This document shows, piece after piece, positions 54,401 through 64,000 of a stretch of DNA of 64,000 nucleotides (its first letter is position 1; each line of letters begins with the position of its first letter). Origin of the DNA: Sinohyriopsis cumingii (lineage: Eukaryota > Mollusca > Bivalvia > Unionida > Unionidae); NCBI GenBank assembly GCA_028554795.2, contig JAPYKE020000516.1, positions 186,001-250,000 on the forward strand, in the 5' to 3' direction. The notes under the pieces were generated by a model, which saw only the letters and a program-made list of their open reading frames with translations, ran no database searches and was not told the origin of the DNA. A program made the translations under genes and the position numbers.

Positions 54401-54709
54401 CAAATTTTAGACAGAAAAGTTGACTAATGAATGGTATTTAAAACAAATGGTAGTCTGGGTTTGTACAACTGATAACATTTTTCCCAGGGATAGTGGAGCA
54501 ACATAGCTCATAGTGATTTTGGCAGTAAACCGCTATATGCCTGTCCAGATACATATTGGTGTACACACTAAAGAAACAATGCCAGGTGCTATGTTCCACA
54601 TTTATTGTGTCAGGTACTTAGGCAGTTGTTTCCATAACTAATAGCACATTCAGATTTAAAGTTCTGATGGGACCACTACCATGTTTTATAGCAAAAATGC
54701 ATTCCATTT
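51495..54709 (+). repeat. Repeat unit 17 (short class, 3215 bp)
   Basis: It shares C at site 2084 with units 15 and 16 but has the common states at 362, 2510 and 2764, so it groups with them over only part of its length. It has GAGC at 945-948, G at 2193, A at 2285 and the 8-bp deletion. No private change was noticed. Confidence 0.96.
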
Positions 54710-57700
54710 CAATGTCGATAACTACAAAAGGTGACAATGGGATAGGAAAATAGTTTCTAGGGAGGCTCTACCTTACTAAAAAATGGTGCTGATCTCTCTC
54801 GTGAAGACCTAAGCCAAGTCTCTGAGGTGCTATATATCAGTGTGGTGATATAAACTAGTCTTGGCCACTTATGGCAGTACACTGCACATGCCCTTATAAA
54901 ACCTTGCTATCACCGCCGGACTATTGGAGAGCTTAAAGCTGTTCCAACTCTAACACACTGTTCCAGATACCAGGCTAAACCGGAAAAGATACAATATGTT
55001 TCACTTAATTCTAGAAAACAGTAAGATCTAGGTAAATGAAGTTAAAATGTGTTAGATATGGTGATTTCAAGATAACATTAAGGTTGCAAGCATGGGGGAA
55101 AATATTAAACTTGACAGAGTGACACTCAGAAATGTGAAGCAATGGCCATGCATTAAAGTGATAAATTCATCCTAAAAATATATCATTTTTCTAGAAGCAT
55201 ATTTAACCATTTACAGCTTAAATAACTAATCAGGTAGACTATGTATCATAAAGTTTAAGGCAATGTTGAGGCAGTGAGGTTTGATCATTGGTGCAAACAT
55301 TAGTACATACCAGTATACAGGAAAGTCAAGTGACAATGTACTAAATTAGAATATATTACTATAAGCAATCTTATTCATGAGGGAAATAACAATTTTGCAT
55401 ATTGCAAGTGAATACAGCCAAATGTGGTCACACAGATCAACTATAGGTACCAATAAATCCTATATCATCAACTAAATGTGAAAATCTGATCCCCAAAACT
55501 TGTAAACAAGGATGGAAAATTGCATATGTGGGACATATACAATGTACTTGTTAAGATCAAATGTGCAAACATAATTCAAATGATCTGTTTGAACATTTAT
55601 AGTGTATTTGTAAGAGTGTTGGTTACCAATTATTAAGCTCATTGATTCAGTGGAATCAGATATCAGCTGATGCTTCAATACCGCACTCTCTCAAAGTACC
55701 AAATTGAAATATGTTACCATACATAGGCATATTCATGATGAAAATAACATTTTGGGATATTTTCAGTGCACACAGCCAGAAATGTGCCTTACAGATTCAC
55801 TATAGGTACAATTGTCAGCCTATATGATGTACTGAATGTGAACTTTTGATCCCAAACATTCTAAAATGTATTGATATTTGTTCATGTGGGATATGTAACC
55901 ATGTTAAGATCACTTATACAAAGTTAAGTACAAATAATCTGTTTGAATATTTCTTATGTAATCTTTAAAGTGTCAGTTAACAAATATTATTAGTAATTAA
56001 TAATGCATGATAAAGCAAGATGGATCATTAGAATTCCCATAACATCATATTGGCCACAATGACACACTACGCCAATCAATATCTTAACCAAACTGAACAA
56101 TAAAATAGAATTCATTCTGTGTTCAACTTAACATCATTTTGCTCTTTTCTTACATCCAAGGGTAAATATACCTGGGGAAAGCATATTTTATCCCTTGGAC
56201 CTGTATTTCATTCACAGACAGTGTAAAATGATTAAGTAGAGAACTTGAGTAGGTTCTATTATAAAGTTTTCATCACAGTCCTCTAACTAAATACCTTATA
56301 ACTATGTTTATAAACAATTACTAAAGGCTATACAAGCAGATATGTGTTACTCAGGAAGTGACCTCATCATAAACACATAAATTAACTGCTTGGAGCCGTA
56401 ATAAATAGTCTGAATGGCCAATACAAAATATAATTTTGTCTTCATGTATTTAAAATGAAGGTCTCATTTTGACTTACAAAAATATTTTCTCAGACAAAAT
56501 GTGACAAATATCCAACATTGGAGCTTGTATATGGTGTAGGAATATATACCTACTGATAACATTTAATATCATTCCAAAAAATATTATATATGTGCATTTT
56601 GGGAGGAAACTTTATTAAAATTTTTAAATAAAAATTAATTTTTTACTTTTAATTTCATTCTTATATTTTCACAGTCAATATACCTAACATATTCAAATTT
56701 CATGTGTCTATCATTACTAATAAAGATTTTATACCAATTTAACTTTACTCCAATACTGCACTGACAGGATATAGAACATAATTAATTTTACTATATGTTC
56801 TCTACATTTGTTTCTCAGTACTGACCTTTCCACTGTGTGACAATCAATGCAAATCATATGTTAATCTAAAATACCTTCAAAGATGACTTCACGGTGAAGT
56901 TGTTGTCAAAGGTTGACCTGCTCTTTTTTGAGATACTGGACTGTCAACATAGCAGCATGTAAACAGAACACAGATTTCACTTCCGAATCATCAGCAAGGC
57001 CTTATTACTCACTGAGCGCTGTCGCCAAAATACACACAGACAACAACACCCTGAGCTCATATTATCAAGAATAAATGGTTACCTTTAAATCCCTACCAAA
57101 ATGCATAAATAAAACTCTTCTATCTCCACCAAAATAAGAGTGGAACAAATATTCTAAAAATAGACTAGAAATACATTCGTGGGTACTGAACTGGAAGTAT
57201 TAATTGTGATGTAATTCCTGACAGGCTCCATGTTTTAAGCCAATTTTAGTCAAACTTTTATATTTGCATGCTATACCTATTTCAACTTTATACATGAAGT
57301 CTTTTTGAAATTCCTTGCAAACAAAACATGTGACACCTGTCAGAAAGTATGTAGTGCTGGTGTTCCACAGGGTGCAAGGTCTAGTCCAAGTGCTCTTGAG
57401 AAGCCAAAACTAAATTTGCTATATCTTCCTTAATTATAGAAATTTTTCAATGCAGTAAAAACCAAATTGTAATACAAGACAAGCCCTGTCTGAAAATATG
57501 TTTGAAATTTATCAATATTGATAAATTAAATTTTAATCGCAATTTAAATAAACATTTAAATTTTAAAAAGTAAATCGTTATTGAAAACTTATACAAGTTT
57601 TAAAACACAGATTGACAAATTTTAGACAGAAAAGTTGACTAATGAATGGTCTTTAAAACCAATGGTAGTCTGTGTTTGTACAACTGATAACATTTTTCCC

Positions 57701-57924
57701 AGGGATAGTGGAGCAACATAGCTCATAGTGATTTTGGCAGTAAACCGCTATATGCCTGTCCAGATACATATTGGTGTACACACTAAAGAAACAATGCCAG
57801 GTGCTATGTTCCACATTTATTGTGTCAGGTACTTAGGCAGTTGTTTCCATAACTAATAGCACATTCCGATTTAAAGTTCTGATGGGACCACTACCATGTT
57901 TTATAGCAAAAATGCATTCCATTT
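54710..57924 (+). repeat. Repeat unit 18 (short class, 3215 bp), carrying a set of private transversions
   Basis: Private differences noticed are TT for GG at 55186-55187, G for T at 55610, C for A at 57651 and 57660, T for G at 57673, and C for A at 57867. All of these are G/T or A/C transversions. Site 2285 is G here (base 56994), a third state. It has AATC at 945-948, A at 1783 (shared with units 11 and 20) and T at 2432 (shared with unit 20). The change at 55610 removes a minus-strand stop and creates a chance 68-codon frame. Confidence 0.95.
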
Positions 57925-60900
57925 CAATGTCGATAACTACAAAAGGTGACAATGGGATAGGAAAATAGTTTCTAGGGAGGCTCTACCTTACTAAAAAATG
58001 GTGCTGATCTCTCTCGTGAAGACCTAAGCCAAGTCTCTGAGGTGCTATATATCAGTGTGGTGATATAAACTAGTCTTGGCCACTTATGGCAGTACACTGC
58101 ACATGCCCTTATAAAACCTTGCTATCACCGCCGGACTATTGGAGAGCTTAAAGCTGTTCCAACTCTAACACACTGTTCCAGATACCAGGCTAAACCGGAA
58201 AAGATACAATATGTTTCACTTAATTCTAGAAAACAGTAAGATCTAGGTAAATGAAGTTAAAATGTGTTAGATATGGTGATTTCAAGATAACATTAAGGTT
58301 GCAAGCATGGGGGAAAATATTAAACTTGACAGAGTGACACTCAGAAATGTGAAGCAATGGCCATGCATTAAAGTGATAAATTCATCCTAAAAATATATCA
58401 GGTTTCTAGAAGCATATTTAACCATTTACAGCTTAAATAACTAATCAGGTAGACTATGTATCATAAAGTTTAAGGCAATGTTGAGGCAGTGAGGTTTGAT
58501 CATTGGTGCAAACATTAGTACATACCAGTATACAGGAAAGTCAAGTGACAATGTACTAAATTAGAATATATTACTATAAGCAATCTTATTCATGAGGGAA
58601 ATAACAATTTTGCATATTGCAAGTGAATACAGCCAAATGTGGTCACACAGATCAACTATAGGTACCAATAAATCCTATATCATCAACTAAATGTGAAAAT
58701 CTGATCCCCAAAACTTGTAAACAAGGATGGAAAATTGCATATGTGGGACATATACAATGTACTTGTTAAGATCAAATGTGCAAACATAATTCAAATGATC
58801 TGTTTGAACATTTATAGTGTATTTTTAAGAGTGTTGGTTACCAATTATTAAGCTCATTGATTCAGTGGAATCAGATATCAGCTGATGCTTCAATACCGCA
58901 CTCTCTCAAAGTACCAAATTGAAATATGTTACCATACATAGGCATATTCATGATGAAAATAACATTTTGGGATATTTTCAGTGCACACAGCCAGAAATGT
59001 GCCTTACAGATTCACTATAGGTACAATTGTCAGCCTATATGATGTACTGAATGTGAACTTTTGATCCCAAACATTCTAAAATGTATTGATATTTGTTCAT
59101 GTGGGATATGTAACCATGTTAAGATCACTTATACAAAGTTAAGTACAAATAATCTGTTTGAATATTTCTTATGTAATCTTTAAAGTGTCAGTTAACAAAT
59201 ATTATTAGTAATTAATAATGCATGATAAAGCAAGATGGATCATTAGAATTCCCATAACATCATATTGGCCACAATGACACACTACGCCAATCAATATCTT
59301 AACCAAACTGAACAATAAAATAGAATTCATTCTGTGTTCAACTTAACATCATTTTGCTCTTTTCTTACATCCAAGGGTAAATATACCTGGGGAAAGCATA
59401 TTTTATCCCTTGGACCTGTATTTCATTCACAGACAGTGTAAAATGATTAAGTAGAGAACTTGAGTAGGTTCTATTATAAAGTTTTCATCACAGTCCTCTA
59501 ACTAAATACCTTATAACTATGTTTATAAACAATTACTAAAGGCTATACAAGCAGATATGTGTTACTCAGGAAGTGACCTCATCATAAACACATAAATTAA
59601 CTGCTTGGAGCCGTAATAAATAGTCTGAATGGCCAATACAAAATATAATTTTGTCTTCATGTATTTAAAATGAAGGTCTCATTTTGACTTACAAAAATAT
59701 TTTCTCTGACAAAATGTGACAAATATCCAACATTGGAGCTTGTATATGGTGTAGGAATATATACCTACTGATAACATTTAATATCATTCCAAAAAATATT
59801 ATATATGTGCATTTTGGGAGGAAACTTTATTAAAATTTTTAAATAAAAATTAATTTTTTACTTTTAATTTCATTCTTATATTTTCACAGTCAATATACCT
59901 AACATATTCAAATTTCATGTGTCTATCATTACTAATAAAGATTTTATACCAATTTAACTTTACTCCAATACTGCACTGACAGGATATAGAACATAATTAA
60001 TTTTACTATATGTTCTCTACATTTGTTTCTCAGTACTGACCTTTCCACTGTGTGACAATCAATGCAAATCATATGTTAATCTAAAATACCTTCAAAGATG
60101 ACTTCACGGTGAAGTTGTTGTCAAAGGTTGACCTGCTCTTTTTTGAGATACTGGACTGTCAACATAGCAGCATGTAAACAGAACACAGATTTCACTTCCG
60201 AATCATCACCAAGGCCTTATTACTCACTGAGCGCTGTCGCCAAAATACACACAGACAACAACACCCTGAGCTCATATTATCAAGAATAAATGGTTACCTT
60301 TAAATCCCTACCAAAATGCATAAATAAAACTCTTCTATCTCCACCAAAATAAGAGAGGAACAAATATTCTAAAAATAGACTAGAAATACATTCGTGGGTA
60401 CTGAACTGGAAGTATTAATTGTGATGTAATTCCTGACAGGCTCCATGTTTTAAGCCAATTTTAGTCAAACTTTTATATTTGCATGCTATACCTATTTCAA
60501 CTTTATACATGAAGTCTTTTTGAAATTCCTTGCAAACAAAACATGTGACACCTGTCAGAAAGTATGTAGTGCTGGTGTTCCACAGGGTGCAAGGTCTAGT
60601 CCAAGTGCTCTTGAGAAGCCAAAACTAAATTTGCTATATCTTCCTTAATTATAGAAATTTTTCAATGCAGTAAAAACCAAATTGTAATACAAGACAAGCC
60701 CTGTCTGAAAATATGTTTGAAATTTATCAATATTGATAAATTAAATTTTAATCGCAATTTAAATAAACATTTAAATTTTAAAAAGTAAATCGTTATTGAA
60801 AACTTATACAAGTTTTAAAACACAGATTGACAAATTTTAGACAGAAAAGTTGACTAATGAATGGTATTTAAAACAAATGGTAGTCTGGGTTTGTACAACT

Positions 60901-61139
60901 GATAACATTTTTCCCAGGGATAGTGGAGCAACATAGCTCATAGTGATTTTGGCAGTAAACCGCTATATGCCTGTCCAGATACATATTGGTGTACACACTA
61001 AAGAAACAATGCCAGGTGCTATGTTCCACATTTATTGTGTCAGGTACTTAGGCAGTTGTTTCCATAACTAATAGCACATTCAGATTTAAAGTTCTGATGG
61101 GACCACTACCATGTTTTATAGCAAAAATGCATTCCATTT
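57925..61139 (+). repeat. Repeat unit 19 (short class, 3215 bp)
   Basis: It has G at 265, AATC at 945-948, T at 1783, G at 2193, C at 2285, A at 2439, T at 2510 and the 8-bp deletion. No private change was noticed. Among the units seen, it and unit 17 are the closest to a plain consensus of the right half of the array. Confidence 0.96.
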
Positions 61140-64000
61140 CAATGTCGATAACTACAAAAGGTGACAATGGGATAGGAAAATAGTTTCTAGGGAGGCTCTA
61201 CCTTACTAAAAAATGGTGCTGATCTCTCTCGTGAAGACCTAAGCCAAGTCTCTGAGGTGCTATATATCAGTGTGGTGATATAAACTAGTCTTGGCCACTT
61301 ATGGCAGTACACTGCACATGCCCTTATAAAACCTTGCTATCACCGCCGGACTATTGGAGAGCTTAAAGCTGTTCCAACTCTAACACACTGTTCCAGATAC
61401 CAGACTAAACCGGAAAAGATACAATATGTTTCACTTAATTCTAGAAAACAGTAAGATCTAGGTAAATGAAGTTAAAATGTGTTAGATATGGTGATTTCAA
61501 GATAACATTAAGGTTGCAAGCATGGGGGAAAATATTAAACTTGACAGAGTGACACTCAGAAATGTGAAGCAATGGCCATGCATTAAAGTGATAAATTCAT
61601 CCTAAAAATATATCAGGTTTCTAGAAGCATATTTAACCATTTACAGCTTAAATAACTAATCAGGTAGACTATGTATCATAAAGTTTAAGGCAATGTTGAG
61701 GCAGTGAGGTTTGATCATTGGTGCAAACATTAGTACATACCAGTATACAGGAAAGTCAAGTGACAATGTACTAAATTAGAATATATTACTATAAGCAATC
61801 TTATTCATGAGGGAAATAACAATTTTGCATATTGCAAGTGAATACAGCCAAATGTGGTCACACAGATCAACTATAGGTACCAATAAATCCTATATCATCA
61901 ACTAAATGTGAAAATCTGATCCCCAAAACTTGTAAACAAGGATGGAAAATTGCATATGTGGGACATATACAATGTACTTGTTAAGATCAAATGTGCAAAC
62001 ATAATTCAAATGATCTGTTTGAACATTTATAGTGTATTTTTAAGAGTGTTGGTTACCAATTATTAAGCTCATTGATTCAGTGGAATCAGATATCAGCTGA
62101 TGCTTCAATACCGCACTCTCTCAAAGTACCAAATTGAAATATGTTACCATACATAGGCATATTCATGATGAAAATAACATTTTGGGATATTTTCAGTGCA
62201 CACAGCCAGAAATGTGCCTTACAGATTCACTATAGGTACAATTGTCAGCCTATATGATGTACTGAATGTGAACTTTTGATCCCAAACATTCTAAAATGTA
62301 TTGATATTTGTTCATGTGGGATATGTAACCATGTTAAGATCACTTATACAAAGTTAAGTACAAATAATCTGTTTGAATATTTCTTATGTAATCTTTAAAG
62401 TGTCAGTTAACAAATATTATTAGTAATTAATAATGCATGATAAAGCAAGATGGATCATTAGAATTCCCATAACATCATATTGGCCACAATGACACACTAC
62501 GCCAATCAATATCTTAACCAAACTGAACAATAAAATAGAATTCATTCTGTGTTCAACTTAACATCATTTTGCTCTTTTCTTACATCCAAGGGTAAATATA
62601 CCTGGGGAAAGCATATTTTATCCCTTGGACCTGTATTTCATTCACAGACAGTGTAAAATGATTAAGTAGAGAACTTGAGTAGGTTCTATTATAAAGTTTT
62701 CATCACAGTCCTCTAACTAAATACCTTATAACTATGTTTATAAACAATTACTAAAGGCTATACAAGCAGATATGTGTTACTCAGGAAGTGACCTCATCAT
62801 AAACACATAAATTAACTGCTTGGAGCCGTAATACATAGTCTGAATGGCCAATACAAAATATAATTTTGTCTTCATGTATTTAAAATGAAGGTCTCATTTT
62901 GACTTACAAAAATATTTTCTCAGACAAAATGTGACAAATATCCAACATTGGAGCTTGTATATGGTGTAGGAATATATACCTACTGATAACATTTAATATC
63001 ATTCCAAAAAATATTATATATGTGCATTTTGGGAGGAAACTTTATTAAAATTTTTAAATAAAAATTAATTTTTTACTTTTAATTTCATTCTTATATTTTC
63101 ACAGTCAATATACCTAACATATTCAAATTTCATGTGTCTATCATTACTAATAAAGATTTTATACCAATTTAACTTTACTCCAATACTGCACTGACAGGAT
63201 ATAGAACATAATTAATTTTACTATATGTTCTCTACATTTGTTTCTCAGTACTGACCTTTCCACTGTGTGACAATCAATGCAAATCATATGTTAATCTAAA
63301 ATACCTTCAAAGATGACTTCACGGTGAAGTTCTTGTCAAAGGTTGACCTGCTCTTTTTTGAGATACTGGACTGTCAACATAGCAGCATGTAAACAGAACA
63401 CAGATTTCACTTCCGAATCATCACCAAGGCCTTATTACTCACTGAGCGCTGTCGCCAAAATACACACAGACAACAACACCCTGAGCTCATATTATCAAGA
63501 ATAAATGGTTACCTTTAAATCCCTACCAAAATGCATAAATAAAACTCTTCTATCTCCACCAAAATAAGAGTGGAACAAATATTCAAAAAATAGACTAGAA
63601 ATACATTCGTGGGTACTGAACTGGAAGTATTAATTGTGATGTAATTCCTGACAGGCTCCATGTTTTAAGCCAATTTTAGTCAAACTTTTATATTTGCATG
63701 CTATACCTATTTCAACTTTATACATGAAGTCTTTTTGAAATTCCTTGCAAACAAAACATGTGACACCTGTCAGAAAGTATGTAGTGCTGGTGTTCCACAG
63801 GGTGCAAGGTCTAGTCCAAGTGCTCTTGAGAAGCCAAAACTAAATTTGCTATATCTTCCTTAATTATAGAAATTTTTCAATGCAGTAAAAACCAAATTGT
63901 AATACAAGACAAGCCCTGTCTGAAAATATGTTTGAAATTTATCAATATTGATAAATTAAATTTTAATCGCAATTTAAATAAACATTTAAATTTTAAAAAG
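61140..64000 (+). repeat. Repeat unit 20, partial (2861 bp), cut by the window end
   Basis: The unit is truncated by the window just before the 8-bp indel, so its length class is unknown. It has A at site 265, a left-end state shared with units 1, 2, 3 and 5. It also has AATC at 945-948, A at 1783, C at 2193 and T at 2432. Private changes are C for A at 62834 and A for T at 63585. The array evidently continues beyond 64000. Confidence 0.96.

Larger units (their letters stand above)
1..64000. repeat. Tandem array of a 3.2-kb macrosatellite-like unit, 19 full copies plus one partial
   Basis: The window is entirely made of one repeat unit arranged head to tail with no spacer and no orientation change. 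The junction motif caatgtcgataactac recurs at every unit start listed in the summary. Unit lengths are 3223, 3223, 3222, 3223, 3222, 3215, 3214, 3223, 3215, 3216, 3215, 3223, then 3215 seven times, which sum exactly to the start of unit 20. The array continues past both window ends, so total copy number and flanks are unknown. All six frames are closed at short intervals and no gene family is recognisable. I infer a eukaryotic macrosatellite or large satellite. It could be transcribed as a long non-coding RNA, but nothing in the sequence proves this. Confidence 0.98.

Noticed and set aside
55472-55678. A 68-codon minus-strand open frame in unit 18
   Set aside because: It opens with TTG, not ATG; the first ATG is codon 13. 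It exists only because G replaces T at 55610, turning a TAA present in all other units into TAC at codon 23. There is no recognisable domain and no conservation between units, so it is a chance frame.
1-64000. CRISPR array, because of regular repetition
   Set aside because: The repeated unit is about 3.2 kb with no short direct repeats separated by unique spacers and no cas genes. This is a tandem satellite-type array.
1-64000. Tandem LTR or other transposon array
   Set aside because: I saw no terminal inverted repeats, target-site duplications, primer-binding site, polypurine tract or coding remnants at the unit ends. The unit phase is arbitrary and no mobile-element family is recognisable.

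Overview
The whole window is one head-to-tail tandem array of a 3.2-kb, AT-rich, non-coding repeat unit (a macrosatellite-scale repeat). I count 19 complete units and a 20th cut off by the window end, all in the same orientation. Neither array edge is in the window, so the unit phase used here (starting at base 1) is arbitrary. Unit starts are 1, 3224, 6447, 9669, 12892, 16114, 19329, 22543, 25766, 28981, 32197, 35412, 38635, 41850, 45065, 48280, 51495, 54710, 57925 and 61140. Unit lengths fall into a long class (3222-3223 bp) and a short class (3214-3216 bp). The two classes are separated by one 8-bp indel. Units look more than 99% identical: units 1 and 3, for example, differ at about 16 places by eye.

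The organism cannot be named from this sequence. A multi-kilobase, highly homogenised tandem array with no reading frame points to a eukaryotic nuclear genome. CpG is strongly depleted: I count 17 CpGs in unit 1, against roughly 85-90 expected at about one-third G+C. Several unit-to-unit differences are CpG-to-TpG or CpG-to-CpA changes. Both facts suit a genome with heavy CpG methylation, such as a vertebrate. That is inference, and I do not recognise the unit as any named macrosatellite.

Within each unit (unit-1 coordinates) the layout is: a less AT-rich leading part with a TATA-like motif (about 1-300); an ancient, diverged internal direct duplication of about 300 bp (626-926 and 984-1283); ordinary AT-rich sequence; an extremely A/T-rich patch (about 1856-1950); a short hyphenated inverted repeat (2177-2191); a second A/T-rich block (about 2790-2910) holding a perfect 22-bp palindrome (2797-2818) and the 8-bp indel; and a tail leading into the next unit. 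No tRNA, rRNA, transposon, CRISPR or convincing protein-coding gene is present. The only frame long enough to notice (68 codons, in unit 18) is an accident of one substitution that removes a stop codon.

The useful biology lies in how variants are shared between units. Units 1-2 form one near-identical pair, and units 3 and 5 are near-identical across an intervening unit. Unit 4 looks like a chimera of two unit types. Neighbours 12-13, 13-14, 15-16 and 15-17 share private variants. Several variant pairs occur in all four combinations. Together these show repeated unequal exchange and gene conversion, meaning active concerted evolution, in an array otherwise free of insertions over 64 kb.
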